Origin: Rhodovulum tesquicola
GTDB taxonomy: Bacteria > Pseudomonadota > Alphaproteobacteria > Rhodobacterales > Rhodobacteraceae
Assembly (NCBI RefSeq): GCF_024128855.1
Contig: NZ_JAMYDV010000001.1
Location: 102,965-166,964 of the forward strand
Reading direction: 5' to 3'
DNA length: 64,000 nucleotides
The translations under genes were made by a program, and so were the position numbers. Under the pieces are notes generated by a model. It made no database searches and was not told the origin of the DNA. It was given only the letters and a program-made list of their open reading frames with translations. Shown piece after piece: positions 42,509-51,180 of this stretch. Each line of letters starts with the position of its first letter. The stretch's first letter is position 1.

Positions 42509-43102
42509 TCAGTCCTCCTGCGGGACGGAACCCTCGTCCGTCTCGATCTCGTCAAAATCGTCCTCGTCGATGATGCCGGCGGCCTTACGGGCGCGCAGCA
42601 TCTCGCGGATCAGCTCGTCGGTCAGCACAAGCTTGGCGTCCGACAGCCAGTCATACTCCAGCCCGATGGTCACCGGCTGCCCGTCCGGCCCGTCGATCTC
42701 GATCAGCACCTCGTCATTCTCGACACCGGCCAGCACGCCCTTGAAGCGGCGGCGGCCGTCGATCATCTCGGTCGTCTCGATCTTTGCCTCATGGCCTTCC
42801 CAGACCGCGAAATCCTTGAGCCGGGTCAAGGGGCGGTCGATGCCGGGGCTGGACACCTCCAGCGTATAGGCGTCCTCGAGCGGGTCCTCGACATCCAGAA
42901 CGGCCGAGACCGCGGTCGAGATCCGGGCGCATTCGTCCACCTCGATGCCGCCTTCGGGGCGTTCGGCCATGATCTGCAGCGTCTTGGTATTGCCGCCCAT
43001 CAACCGGATGCGCACCAGCTCGAACCCCAGCCCCTCGATCACGGGGGTCAGGATTCCGGCAAGGCGCCGGTCAATGGCCGTCTTGGCGATAAGGTCGGAC
43101 AT
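42509..43102 (-). CDS. rimP: Ribosome maturation factor RimP
   Basis: Needed for 30S assembly. 197 residues with the N-domain containing [12 protein letters not shown], the [11 protein letters not shown] motif central to the family, and an acidic C-terminal tail beyond the usual end. ATG at 43102 has a poor ribosome site (TCTGGAA). First gene of the rimP-nusA-rnpM-infB operon, whose leader holds a terminator-like hairpin 16 bases upstream. Confidence 0.95.
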   Translation of the reverse strand: MSDLIAKTAIDRRLAGILTPVIEGLGFELVRIRLMGGNTKTLQIMAERPEGGIEVDECARISTAVSAVLDVEDPLEDAYTLEVSSPGIDRPLTRLKDFAVWEGHEAKIETTEMIDGRRRFKGVLAGVENDEVLIEIDGPDGQPVTIGLEYDWLSDAKLVLTDELIREMLRARKAAGIIDEDDFDEIETDEGSVPQED

Positions 43103-43117
43103 GGCAGTTCCAGACAC

Positions 43118-43140
43118 AAAAAAACGGGCCAACGGCCCGT
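43118..43140 (-). promoter_or_regulatory. Terminator-like attenuator hairpin in the rimP operon leader
   Basis: On the minus strand a perfect 7-bp stem (ACGGGCC with GGCCCGT, three-base loop GTT; plus-strand positions 43124-43130 and 43134-43140) is followed directly by a run of seven T (43124-43118). It ends only 15 bases before the rimP ATG and lies downstream of the promoter at 43225-43197, inside the operon's own leader. It could also end read-through from the upstream methyltransferase gene. Confidence 0.65.
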
Positions 43141-43196
43141 GCGAAACTCACCGGTGGAGGATCGGGTGTGGAGGCCGAACCGCCGTTGTTGAGGGC

Positions 43197-43225
43197 GATA
43201 TAGGCGGAACGGGGCGTTTGTGCAA
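43197..43225 (-). promoter_or_regulatory. Promoter of the rimP-nusA-rnpM-infB operon
   Basis: Minus strand TTGCAC (43225-43220), exactly 17 bases, TATATC (43202-43197). The predicted start near 43190 gives a leader of about 88 bases that includes the attenuator-like hairpin. Confidence 0.65.
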
Positions 43226-43246
43226 GGAGATTGTGTCCCCGAGGGG

Positions 43247-43873
43247 TCAGGTCTGCTTGCGCGCGATCAGGAACAGCGCGGACCGCCCGCCGGGGGGAAG
43301 CAGTTCCTCGACGATCTCGAACCCGGCGGCGCGGATCTCGGCCTTCAGCCCGTCCTCGGTCAGGAAGTTGAACAGCGGCAGCAGGCGCAGCGCGTGGCCG
43401 GTCCGGACGATGGCGCGGAATGCCCAGGGCGCGCGCGCGGCGCAGGCGGTGGAGGAGACGAACGCGCCGCCGGGTTTCAGCATGCGGTGGATGCGTACCA
43501 GCGCGCCGGGGCGGTCGGGCAAGAGGTGCAGCACGTTATGCGCCATCACCATGTCCCAGGCGCCGGGCGTGTCGGGCATGTCCTCGAGGCTGGCCACCTC
43601 GAAGGTGACATTGGCGATTCCTTCGGCCGCGGCCTTGTCGCGCGCGATCCCGATCATGTTGGCGGAACAGTCGATGGCGGTGACATGGCCCGCATGGGGG
43701 GCGTGTTTCAGCGCGGTCGTGCCGGTGCCGCAGCCGATCTCGAACACGCGCGCGCCGGGGGCAAGATGGGCGCGGGTCATCGCCAGCTTGCGCTCATAGG
43801 TTTCGGGATCGCGCAGGGGCATGCGCGCGTAGCGGCGTGCGAGCCGATCCCAGAAGCGGATGTTGATGCTCAC
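43247..43873 (-). CDS. Class I SAM-dependent methyltransferase
   Basis: 208 residues with a Rossmann methyltransferase core: motif I VFEIGCGTGTTAL (about 43-55), an acidic residue at the end of strand 2 (TAIDCSANMI), and LKPGGAFVSS. Similar to ubiquinone/menaquinone-type and small-molecule methyltransferases; substrate unknown. The GTG start overlaps the stop of the proline iminopeptidase gene (GTGA), so the two are coupled. Confidence 0.82.
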   Translation of the reverse strand: MSINIRFWDRLARRYARMPLRDPETYERKLAMTRAHLAPGARVFEIGCGTGTTALKHAPHAGHVTAIDCSANMIGIARDKAAAEGIANVTFEVASLEDMPDTPGAWDMVMAHNVLHLLPDRPGALVRIHRMLKPGGAFVSSTACAARAPWAFRAIVRTGHALRLLPLFNFLTEDGLKAEIRAAGFEIVEELLPPGGRSALFLIARKQT

Positions 43874-44859
43874 AGCCCCAAGGCCGCCGCTTGCCGCTGG
43901 ACGCCGCGCATGGTGCGCACCAGTTCGGCACTGATCCCGGGTTCGGACAGGGCATGTCCGGCCAGCGGCACCATCCGCAGATCCGCCCGGCCCCAGCGTT
44001 CGGCAAGCCGCCAGGCGGCGGCGGGCGGGCAGACCATGTCGTAACGGCCCTGCACGATGGTTGCGGGGATATGCGCGATCAGGGGGATGTCCTGCAGAAG
44101 CTGCCCGTCCCGGTCCAGAAAGCCGCGATTGCGGAAATAGTGATTCTCGAGCCGGGCAAAGGCGCGGGCGTAATCGGCCGGCGCCTCGCCCAGCGGGCCT
44201 TCGTGGTCGATCGAGGCCAGCGCGTTTTCCCAGGATGCCCAGGCGCGGGCAAAGCGCGTCTCCATCATCAGGTCGCCCGAGAACAGTCGCCGGTGATAGG
44301 CCCCGATCATGTCGCCGCGCTCGTCCTGGGGGATCATCTCGGCGAAACGCGCCCAGAGATCTGGCCAGAACTGCCCCGCGCCGCCGCCATAGAACCAGTC
44401 GAGCTCTGCCTGGGTCATCAGGAACACCCCGCGCAGCGCCAGATAGGCCACGCGGTCGGGATGGGTCTGGGCATAGATCAGCGCGAGCGTGGCGCCCCAG
44501 CTTCCGCCGAACAGCACCCAGCGCTCGATGCCCAGCGCGGTGCGGATCGCCTCGATGTCCCGAACCAGGTGCCAGGTGGTGTTGGCCGACACGCTGGCAT
44601 GGGGCCGCGAGCGGCCGCAGCCGCGCTGATCGAACAGGACGATGCGGAATTCCTCGGGATCGAAATAGCGCCGCATCGCGGGGCTGCACCCGCCGCCGGG
44701 GCCGCCATGCAGGACGACGACGGGGATGCCGTCGGGATGGCCGCATTGCTCGACATAAAGACGGTGGCCGTCGCCCACGTCCAGCATGCGCTGGTCGAAC
44801 GGATCGACCGGCGGGTAAAGAAGTTGCGATGCGCGCTTTTGGCCTGCCGATTTGTCCAT
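43870..44859 (-). CDS. pip: Proline iminopeptidase
   Basis: Alpha/beta-hydrolase that releases N-terminal proline from peptides. 329 residues with the oxyanion-hole segment [19 protein letters not shown], the nucleophile elbow [10 protein letters not shown] (Ser120), and the late acid GRYDMVCP and histidine GHALSE. ATG at 44859 fits the family's normal N-terminus ([10 protein letters not shown]). Divergent from ubiG. Confidence 0.93.
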   Translation of the reverse strand: MDKSAGQKRASQLLYPPVDPFDQRMLDVGDGHRLYVEQCGHPDGIPVVVLHGGPGGGCSPAMRRYFDPEEFRIVLFDQRGCGRSRPHASVSANTTWHLVRDIEAIRTALGIERWVLFGGSWGATLALIYAQTHPDRVAYLALRGVFLMTQAELDWFYGGGAGQFWPDLWARFAEMIPQDERGDMIGAYHRRLFSGDLMMETRFARAWASWENALASIDHEGPLGEAPADYARAFARLENHYFRNRGFLDRDGQLLQDIPLIAHIPATIVQGRYDMVCPPAAAWRLAERWGRADLRMVPLAGHALSEPGISAELVRTMRGVQRQAAALGL

Positions 44860-44930
44860 GCGCCGCCTATATAACGCGAAAGCCACACGCCCCAAGGGCA
44901 TTGATACAGAAGACAGGAACGGAGCCCGCG

Positions 44931-45677
44931 ATGCAAGGAGCCGAAACGACCGTCGACCCCACGGAAGTCGCGAAATTCGAGGCGATGGCCGCCGAATGGT
45001 GGGATCCGAATGGCAAGTTCAAGCCGCTGCACATGCTCAACCCCTGTCGGCTGGACTATATCACCCGCCAGATCGCGGCGGAATTCGACCGTGACCTTTC
45101 GGCCGAGATGCCGTTCAGGGGGCTGCGCCTGCTGGATATCGGCTGCGGCGGCGGGCTGTTGTCCGAGCCGATGGCGCGGCTGGGGGCAACCGTGGTGGGC
45201 GCGGATGCGGCGGCGCGCAACATTCCCGTCGCGCGCATCCATGCCGAACAATCGGGGCTGGAGATCGACTATCGCCACACCACCGCCGAGGCGCTGGCCG
45301 AGGCGGGCGAACAGTTCGACGTGGTTCTGAACATGGAAGTGGTCGAGCATGTGTCCGACCCGCTGGCCTATCTGACCGCCTGCCGGAAGCTGTTGAAACC
45401 GGGCGGGCTGCATCTGTGTTCGACGATCAACCGCAATCCGAAAAGCTTTGCGATGGCGATCGTCGGGGCGGAATATGTCATGCGCTGGCTGCCCAAGGGC
45501 ACGCATGAATGGTCCAAGTTCATCACGCCGGACGAGTTGTGCCGCTTGCTGGAACAGGCCGGTCTGAGGCCGGTGGACCGCACCGGCTTCGTGTTCAACC
45601 CGATCGCCTGGGGCTGGTCGCTGTCGAGCCGGGATCTGTCGGTGAACTACGTCACGGCCTCGGTGAAGCCTGCCTAG
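44931..45677 (+). CDS. ubiG: Ubiquinone O-methyltransferase UbiG
   Basis: Performs the two O-methylations of ubiquinone synthesis. 248 residues with the typical N-terminal [19 protein letters not shown] segment, motif [20 protein letters not shown], and the MEVVEHV and [14 protein letters not shown] segments. Convergent with a MarR gene, with stop codons overlapping by four bases. Confidence 0.95.
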   Translation: MQGAETTVDPTEVAKFEAMAAEWWDPNGKFKPLHMLNPCRLDYITRQIAAEFDRDLSAEMPFRGLRLLDIGCGGGLLSEPMARLGATVVGADAAARNIPVARIHAEQSGLEIDYRHTTAEALAEAGEQFDVVLNMEVVEHVSDPLAYLTACRKLLKPGGLHLCSTINRNPKSFAMAIVGAEYVMRWLPKGTHEWSKFITPDELCRLLEQAGLRPVDRTGFVFNPIAWGWSLSSRDLSVNYVTASVKPA

Positions 45678-46117
45678 CGCGGGCCTTCCAGCTTTTGCCG
45701 CAGCATGCGCAGGACGGGCAGCGCGGCGCGCAGCCGGTCCTCGCCGATATCGGCCACGGCCTCGGCCAGGACCGGGGTCATGGCCTGGATCGCGACATCG
45801 CGCGCGGCCCGGCCCGAGGGGCTGATCGAGACCATCTTGCGCCGCGCGTCGTCCCAGTCGGGGCGGATATGGACATGCCCCGCCCAGTCCAGCCGGTTCA
45901 GCGTGTTGGTCATCGCGCCCCGCGTGACATGGAAGGTCGCGGCAAGCTGGGCGGGGCTGCGTTCCTCGTTGATCCGGGCCAGGTGGTTCAGGACCGAGAA
46001 ATGGCTGAGTTCCATCCCCTTGGGCAGCGCCCGCGCGATCCGGTTGCGCGCCAGCTGGTCGGCCATGAAGATCTCGCTGAAGATCGTCACGGCCAGGCTG
46101 TCGCCGATCTCGGTCAC
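45674..46117 (-). CDS. MarR-family transcriptional regulator
   Basis: 147-residue winged-helix regulator: dimerisation helices at both ends and a central wHTH ([20 protein letters not shown], then wing [18 protein letters not shown]). The GTG start overlaps the TGA of the nitrilase gene, so it is translated from the comF-grxC-nit-marR transcript. Ligand and targets are unknown; repression of its own operon would be usual for the family. Confidence 0.88.
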   Translation of the reverse strand: MTEIGDSLAVTIFSEIFMADQLARNRIARALPKGMELSHFSVLNHLARINEERSPAQLAATFHVTRGAMTNTLNRLDWAGHVHIRPDWDDARRKMVSISPSGRAARDVAIQAMTPVLAEAVADIGEDRLRAALPVLRMLRQKLEGPR

Positions 46118-46947
46118 GAGGGCGGGGCGAAGGGCCGGTCATGGGTGATCGAGGGCACGCGGGCCCGGGCGCGCGCCACCTCCTGCCGGTCGATCTGGAC
46201 ATAGGTGATGCCGGGCGCCGTGCCGCCATCGGCCAGCACCTCGCCCCAGGGAGCCACGGCCAGCGAATGGCCATGGGTGCGGCGCGGGCGGCCCTCGGTC
46301 GCGGGGTGCAGCCCGCATTGCGCGGGCGCCAGCACATAACATCCGGTCTCGATCGCGCGGGCGCGCAGCAGCGTTTCCCAATGCGCCGCCCCCGTCACCG
46401 GCGAGAAGGCGGCCGGAATGGTCAGGATCTCGGCCCCACCCTGGGCCAGCGCGCGGTAGAGATGGGGAAAGCGCAGGTCGTAGCAGATCGACAGACCGAT
46501 CCTGCCGAAGGGAGTCGGCGCCACCACCGCGCGGTCGCCGGGGCGGTAGCCTTCCGATTCGCGGTAGCTTTCGGTTTCGGTGATCTGCACGTCGAACATG
46601 TGGATCTTGTCGTATTTCGCGGCGATGGACCCGTCCGGGGCGATCAGGAAGGAGCGGTTGGCGAAGCGTCCGTCGGGGTCATGCGTCTTCAGACCCAGCG
46701 AGCCGATCAGCAGCCAGATGCGGGCATTGACCGCCTCTTGCCGCAGGGCCGACAGCATCGGGTCGTCCTCTTCATGGCTCAGGACGCTTTCCTGCTGCGC
46801 CCGGCTGGACGACAGGCAGTTGGTCACCTCGGGCGTCAGCACGAATTGCGCGCCGCCCGCCGCCGCCTGGCGCACCATCTCGCAGGCCGGGGCGATGTTG
46901 GCCTCGGGCACATCGCCCGATGTCATCTGGATCAGGGCCACCCGCAT
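46114..46947 (-). CDS. Carbon-nitrogen hydrolase (nitrilase/NIT1 branch)
   Basis: 277-residue nitrilase-superfamily amidase with the full triad: Glu40 (TPEVTN), Lys114 (KIHMFDV) and Cys155 (SICYDLRFP). The sequence is closest to the Nit1/deaminated glutathione amidase branch, which hydrolyses the off-pathway product of glutathione transamination; that would fit the adjacent glutaredoxin. The exact substrate is inferred. ATG at 46947, six bases after the grxC stop. Confidence 0.9.
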   Translation of the reverse strand: MRVALIQMTSGDVPEANIAPACEMVRQAAAGGAQFVLTPEVTNCLSSSRAQQESVLSHEEDDPMLSALRQEAVNARIWLLIGSLGLKTHDPDGRFANRSFLIAPDGSIAAKYDKIHMFDVQITETESYRESEGYRPGDRAVVAPTPFGRIGLSICYDLRFPHLYRALAQGGAEILTIPAAFSPVTGAAHWETLLRARAIETGCYVLAPAQCGLHPATEGRPRRTHGHSLAVAPWGEVLADGGTAPGITYVQIDRQEVARARARVPSITHDRPFAPPS

Positions 46948-46952
46948 CGCCG

Positions 46953-47210
46953 TCACCCCGCCAGCAAGGGATCGAGCTTGCCCGCCCGGTCCAGCGCGTA
47001 AAGCTCGTCGCAGCCGCCGACATGGGTCTCGCCGATGAAGATCTGCGGCACCGTGTGGCGACCATGGGCGCGGGCCATCATCTGCTGGCGCAGCGCGGGC
47101 TGCGCGCCCACGTCGATTTCCGAATAGCTGACGCCCTTCTGCTGCAACAGCCGCTTGGCGGCGTGGCAATAGCCGCAAAGCGGCGATGTGTAGATTTCAA
47201 CCGATCTCAT
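46953..47210 (-). CDS. grxC: Glutaredoxin 3
   Basis: 85-residue dithiol glutaredoxin: CGYC at 12-15 (preceded by SPL), the cis-proline TVPQIFIG, and GGCDEL for glutathione binding. Reduces protein disulfides with glutathione. Lies in the minus-strand comF-grxC-nit-marR run. Confidence 0.95.
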   Translation of the reverse strand: MRSVEIYTSPLCGYCHAAKRLLQQKGVSYSEIDVGAQPALRQQMMARAHGRHTVPQIFIGETHVGGCDELYALDRAGKLDPLLAG

Positions 47211-47247
47211 GGTCCGTTTTCCCTTGCCTGGCGGGTACTATAGGCGT

Positions 47248-47967
47248 TCATGACGCTTTCGCAACGCGGGCCAGAACCAGGATGCGCACCTCCTTGGCAC
47301 CGGCGGCAAGACAGGCCTCGGCCGCCACCGACAGCGTGGCGCCCGAGGTCATGACGTCATCGACCAGCAGCACGGTGCGATCGCGCAGCCGCTCGCGATG
47401 GCGGGGATGCACGGCGATGGCGCCCGCGAGGTTGGCGAAGCGTTGCTCGGCCCCCATGCCGTCCTGCACCCGGGTCTTGCGACGGCGGATCAGCAGGTCG
47501 GGAATATGCGCGAGACTCGCGCCCTCGGCCAATGCTTGCGACAACAGCGCGGCCTGGTTGTAGCGCCGCCGCAAAAGCCGCCAGCGATGCAGCGGCACCG
47601 GCGCGACCACCATCCCGGGCGTCAGGATCGCCCGGCCCGCACGCAGCATCCATTCGGCCGCGGGGCGCGCCAGTTCCGTCCGGTCGCCATGCTTGAAGGA
47701 CAGCACCAGCTTGCGCGCCTTGTCGCGGTAAAGCAACGCCGCGCGGCCCCGCGACCAGGGCCGCGGCCGGGCCAGGCAGTCGTCGCAATATTCGGGCGTG
47801 CCGCCATCTTCGCCCGGCAGCGGCGTGCCGCAGCAATCGCAGACCAGCCCGGCGATGAAATCCATCTGGCCCCAGCAGGTCATGCAGAGGGCGAAATCGC
47901 GTTCCACCATCTCGCCGCAGGAAACGCAGCGCGGGGGATAGATCAGTCGCAATGCGCTTTGAAACAT
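47248..47967 (-). CDS. comF: ComF family phosphoribosyltransferase-like protein
   Basis: 239 residues. An N-terminal zinc-finger region has three CxxC pairs (CVSC, CMTC, CDCC) plus a fourth (CDDC) near residue 60. A PRTase domain with the PRPP loop VLLVDDVMTSGATL is near residue 200. ComF takes part in DNA uptake in naturally competent bacteria and in broader recombination. Start ATG 47967; divergent from a methyltransferase gene. Confidence 0.93.
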   Translation of the reverse strand: MFQSALRLIYPPRCVSCGEMVERDFALCMTCWGQMDFIAGLVCDCCGTPLPGEDGGTPEYCDDCLARPRPWSRGRAALLYRDKARKLVLSFKHGDRTELARPAAEWMLRAGRAILTPGMVVAPVPLHRWRLLRRRYNQAALLSQALAEGASLAHIPDLLIRRRKTRVQDGMGAEQRFANLAGAIAVHPRHRERLRDRTVLLVDDVMTSGATLSVAAEACLAAGAKEVRILVLARVAKAS

Positions 47968-48010
47968 CCGGCCCCGCCCCTACATAGGCCCTTCGATTGG
48001 CGGAGACCCG

Positions 48011-48853
48011 ATGCGGAGCCCACCCGACCTGACCGACCGTGCGGCGCTGAGGCGCCACCGTGCCCGCGCCCGCCGCGCGCCCGAACTTTTCCTGCACGCA
48101 CTCGCAGCCGACGAGATTCAGGAAAGGCTCATCGAGGTTAACAGAACCTTTACGTCGCCTGCCGTCGTCACCGGTTTTCCCGAGCCGTGGCAACGCGGCT
48201 TTCCCGGCGCGGCGCTTGTCGAGGATGACGAGACGCTGGCTCTGGCGCCCGGCGCACACGATCTTGTGATCCATGCGCTCTGCCTGCACTGGGCGAACGA
48301 TCCCGTCGGACAACTGGTGCAATGCCGCCGCGCGCTGCGGCCTGACGGGCTGTTCCTCGCCGTGCTGTTCGGCGGGCGCAGCCTGCACGAGTTGCGCGCG
48401 GCGCTGGCCGAGGCCGAGGTGGCACTGACCGGCGGGCTGTCGCCCCGGGTGCTGCCGATGGGCGAGATTCGCGATCTGGGCGGGTTGCTGCAACGCGCGG
48501 GATTCGCGCTGCCCGTGGCCGATTCTGCCCTGCATACGGTGAGTTACCAGTCCCCGTTCCACCTGATGCGCGAGTTGCGAGCGATGGGCGAGACCAATGC
48601 GCTGGCCGCGCGGCACCGCCGGACAGCGCCGCGCGCGCTGTTCGCCGAGGCCGCCCGGCGCTATGCCGAGGCACATGCCGGGCCGGATGGCCGCATCGCC
48701 GCAACCGCCGAATTGATCTACCTTGCAGGGTGGGCGCCCGCTGACACGCAACCCAAACCCCTGCGCCCGGGTTCGGCCCGCACAAGGCTGGCCGAGGCGT
48801 TGGGCACGACCGAGCGGATGCTTGGCGATGGAAACGGCCAGGGGGCGGATTGA
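48011..48853 (+). CDS. Methyltransferase-like protein of the BioC/NDUFAF5 type with a degenerate SAM motif
   Basis: 280 residues. The C-terminal half keeps family features such as IHALCLHWANDPVG, LRPDGLFLAVLFGG and the ELIYLAGW tail. But where motif I (usually DxGxGxG) should stand the sequence reads VVTGFPEPWQRG, so SAM binding is doubtful. Relatives include NDUFAF5, which hydroxylates an arginine in a complex I subunit rather than methylating it. Context next to comF-grxC does not settle the role. Confidence 0.8.
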   Translation: MRSPPDLTDRAALRRHRARARRAPELFLHALAADEIQERLIEVNRTFTSPAVVTGFPEPWQRGFPGAALVEDDETLALAPGAHDLVIHALCLHWANDPVGQLVQCRRALRPDGLFLAVLFGGRSLHELRAALAEAEVALTGGLSPRVLPMGEIRDLGGLLQRAGFALPVADSALHTVSYQSPFHLMRELRAMGETNALAARHRRTAPRALFAEAARRYAEAHAGPDGRIAATAELIYLAGWAPADTQPKPLRPGSARTRLAEALGTTERMLGDGNGQGAD

Positions 48854-48926
48854 CCCCGGTCAGAATGCGTTTATGTGCTTGAGGTATTCCAGTTTGACGC
48901 CCGACAGAGATCCCGGAAAAGACGCG

Positions 48927-50018
48927 ATGTTCGACTCCAAGCAAGGTGGGAGCAAGGATGGTCTGTCCTCTGCGACAGCCCAGCGCCCAGCCCACGCCCC
49001 CGCCGACCACCCGAAGATCCCGGCCGAAAAGGTGGGGATCCTGCTGGCCAATCTCGGCACGCCGGACAATTACGACTACTGGTCGATGCGGCGCTATCTG
49101 AACGAGTTCCTGTCGGACAAGCGGGTGATCGACTATTCGCCCTGGATCTGGCAGCCGATCCTGCAACTCGTGGTGCTGACCAAGCGGCCGTTCTCGTCGG
49201 GCGAAGCCTACAAGTCGATCTGGAATCACGAGGCGGGCGAAAGCCCCCTGATGACCATCACCAAATCGCAGACCCAGAAGGTGCGCGAGGCGCTGGAGGC
49301 CAGTTTCGGCAGCGAGGTCGTGGTGGATTTCTGCATGCGCTATGGCAGCCCCTCGACCAGATCCAAGGTGCGCGAGATGGTCGACAAGGGCTGCCGCAAG
49401 ATCCTGTTCTTCCCGCTTTACCCGCAATATTCGGGCGCCACGTCGGCCACCGCGAACGATCATTTCTTCCGTGCGCTGATGGACGAGAAATGGCAGCCGC
49501 AGGTGCGCACCGTGCCCGCCTATTTCGACAGACCTGCCTATATCGACGCGCTGGCCGCCTCGGTCGAGCGGGGCTATGCTGCGCTGGAACACAAGCCGGA
49601 CGTGCTGGTCTGTTCCTATCACGGGGTGCCGACGCGCTATCTGACCGAGGGCGACCCCTATCATTGCCAGTGCCTCAAGACGACGCGCCTGTTGAAGGAG
49701 CGGCTGGGCTGGGCGGATGACCGGATCACCACCACGTTCCAGTCCCGATTCGGCCCCGAGGAATGGCTGCAACCCTATACCGTCGAAGAGGTCGCCCGGC
49801 TGGCCGAGCGCGGCAAGAAGCGGATCGCGGTGATTGCACCGGCCTTCTCGGCCGACTGCATCGAGACGCTGGAAGAAATCAACGAGGAGATCCGGGAAAG
49901 CTTCGAGGAGGCGGGCGGCGAGGAGTTCACCTATATCCCCTGCCTCAACGACGACGATCAGCACATCGAGGCGTTGTGCGACGTGATCCGGGCCCATCTG
50001 TGCGGCTGGCTGGGCTGA
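48927..50018 (+). CDS. hemH: Ferrochelatase
   Basis: Inserts Fe2+ into protoporphyrin IX, the last step of protoheme synthesis. 363 residues with GILLANLGTPDNY, the catalytic histidine region CSYHGVPTRY, and FSADCIETLEEI. The first 35 residues are a low-complexity Ser/Ala/Pro extension ahead of the usual start of the fold. ATG at 48927; an upstream in-frame ATG is less likely. Ends at a strong bidirectional terminator. Supplies heme for the c-type hemes of QhpA among others. Confidence 0.95.
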   Translation: MFDSKQGGSKDGLSSATAQRPAHAPADHPKIPAEKVGILLANLGTPDNYDYWSMRRYLNEFLSDKRVIDYSPWIWQPILQLVVLTKRPFSSGEAYKSIWNHEAGESPLMTITKSQTQKVREALEASFGSEVVVDFCMRYGSPSTRSKVREMVDKGCRKILFFPLYPQYSGATSATANDHFFRALMDEKWQPQVRTVPAYFDRPAYIDALAASVERGYAALEHKPDVLVCSYHGVPTRYLTEGDPYHCQCLKTTRLLKERLGWADDRITTTFQSRFGPEEWLQPYTVEEVARLAERGKKRIAVIAPAFSADCIETLEEINEEIRESFEEAGGEEFTYIPCLNDDDQHIEALCDVIRAHLCGWLG

Positions 50019-50047
50019 CGCTGCGCCCTTGGGCGAATGGGAAAACG

Positions 50048-50086
50048 AAAGAAGGCGGTGGGAAACCCACCGCCTTCTTTCTTTTC
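50048..50086. terminator. Strong bidirectional terminator between hemH and a small secreted peptide gene
   Basis: A perfect 15-bp stem (50048-50062 with 50066-50080) around an AAA loop, followed by CTTTT on the plus strand and preceded by GAAAAC on the plus strand (T-rich when read on the minus strand). It lies between the converging hemH and small-peptide genes and can serve both. Confidence 0.9.
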
Positions 50087-50101
50087 ACGGTATTGCCGCG
50101 A

Positions 50102-50281
50102 TCAGTCGGCGATAACGGCCGCGAACAGGATCAGGGCCAGGATCGGAACGATGACACCACCGGCCGAGGACGAGGTGTCCTGGACAATGATTTCGGGTTC
50201 CATCACCGGCTCCGAGTAGCTGCCGGCGAAACCGGCGGTCGCGGCGACCGAAAGGGCCGTGGCAAGGGCGATCTTCTTCAT
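50102..50281 (-). CDS. 59-residue exported or membrane-anchored small protein
   Basis: Begins MKKIALATALSVAATAGFAG, a textbook signal peptide, then a short polar stretch with Glu and Ser (SYSEPVMEPEIIVQDTSSSA), then one hydrophobic C-terminal helix (GGVIVPILALILFAAVIAD). It could be a tail-anchored periplasmic peptide. The ribosome site GGGAG is well placed, a good promoter lies upstream and a strong terminator downstream, so it is probably well expressed. Function unknown; no family recognised with certainty. Confidence 0.8.
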   Translation of the reverse strand: MKKIALATALSVAATAGFAGSYSEPVMEPEIIVQDTSSSAGGVIVPILALILFAAVIAD

Positions 50282-50353
50282 CTTTCTACTCCCAAATAAC
50301 AGCTCGAGACGGATGGTTCCGCCTGTCGCATGCATCGAAGGCATGTGCTTCCT

Positions 50354-50382
50354 GTCTAATCCGCGACCAGCGCGGTTTTCAA
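50354..50382 (-). promoter_or_regulatory. Promoter for the 59-residue peptide gene
   Basis: Minus strand TTGAAA (50382-50377), 17 bases, TTAGAC (50359-50354). The start near 50347 gives a leader of about 66 bases. The spacer holds a CCGCG/CGCGG inverted repeat. Confidence 0.55.
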
Positions 50383-50422
50383 CAATGCTGAGCGCCCTGC
50401 CCGGCGGTCCCGTAAATTGTCG

Positions 50423-51028
50423 TCAAATAAGCAACACCTGCGTGCCCACCTTGGCCAGATCGAACAGTTCGGCGATATGCTCGTTATAGAGGCCGACGCA
50501 TCCGTTCGATGACCGCCGCCCGATCTTGCGGGTGTCATGGGTGCCGTGGATCCGGTAATAGGTCCAGCTCAGGTGCAGCGCATGCGTGCCCAGCGGATTG
50601 TCCGGTCCCGGGGGAACATAGTCCGGCCATTCGGGATTGCGCTTCTTCATCGAGGGGGTGGGTCGCCAGTCCGGGCCTTCGACCTTGCGGATGACCGAGG
50701 TGCGCCCGCGGCGGGTCAGATCCTCGGACATCGGCACCGAGGTCGGGTAGACCTTGTAGACCGCGCGGTCCTCGGACCAGTAATGCAGGGCGCGCGACGA
50801 GATATCGACCAGGATGGCCCCGTTGCGCAGGTCGGAGAAATAGGGCTGCCAGTCCAGCGCCCGGAACATCGCGGTGTTGCGCCGCGCTCCCTGGGCGATC
50901 GACTGCTCCATCTCGACGGTCTGCCCAAGGACGGCGGGCGCGGCCAGTCCGCCAAGGAGCGCAGCCGAACCGCCGACGAATCGCCTGCGCGTCACGCGAC
51001 ACGGGAAAGACGGGACCTTGCTGTTCAA
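50423..51028 (-). CDS. L,D-transpeptidase (YkuD) with Tat-like signal
   Basis: 201-residue periplasmic enzyme that forms 3-3 peptidoglycan crosslinks or attaches proteins to the wall. The YkuD motif IHGT ... SSNGCVGLYN carries the catalytic cysteine and histidine (about residues 160-182). The N-terminus has VTRRRFVGG followed by a hydrophobic stretch, a Tat-type signal. TTG at 51028 is chosen because GGAG lies six bases upstream; a GTG at 50995 would start directly at the Tat motif. A second YkuD gene lies 0.7 kb away. Confidence 0.88.
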   Translation of the reverse strand: MNSKVPSFPCRVTRRRFVGGSAALLGGLAAPAVLGQTVEMEQSIAQGARRNTAMFRALDWQPYFSDLRNGAILVDISSRALHYWSEDRAVYKVYPTSVPMSEDLTRRGRTSVIRKVEGPDWRPTPSMKKRNPEWPDYVPPGPDNPLGTHALHLSWTYYRIHGTHDTRKIGRRSSNGCVGLYNEHIAELFDLAKVGTQVLLI

Positions 51029-51067
51029 CTTTCACTCCAGGCTTGGAAGGGTTCCACTTTGCACGAA

Positions 51068-51096
51068 TATATACGCTTGACCGCGCATCGCCGCAA
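51068..51096 (-). promoter_or_regulatory. Promoter for the L,D-transpeptidase gene
   Basis: Minus strand TTGCGG (51096-51091), 17 bases, TATATA (51073-51068), followed by a 40-base leader to the TTG start at 51028. Confidence 0.55.
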
Positions 51097-51180
51097 TTCA
51101 AACACCTGTCAGACCTCTGGGGATTTGAACCGGCGGCGCGGAGCCGCTAGACATCGCCCGAAGCGTGTTAGGATGTCCCG

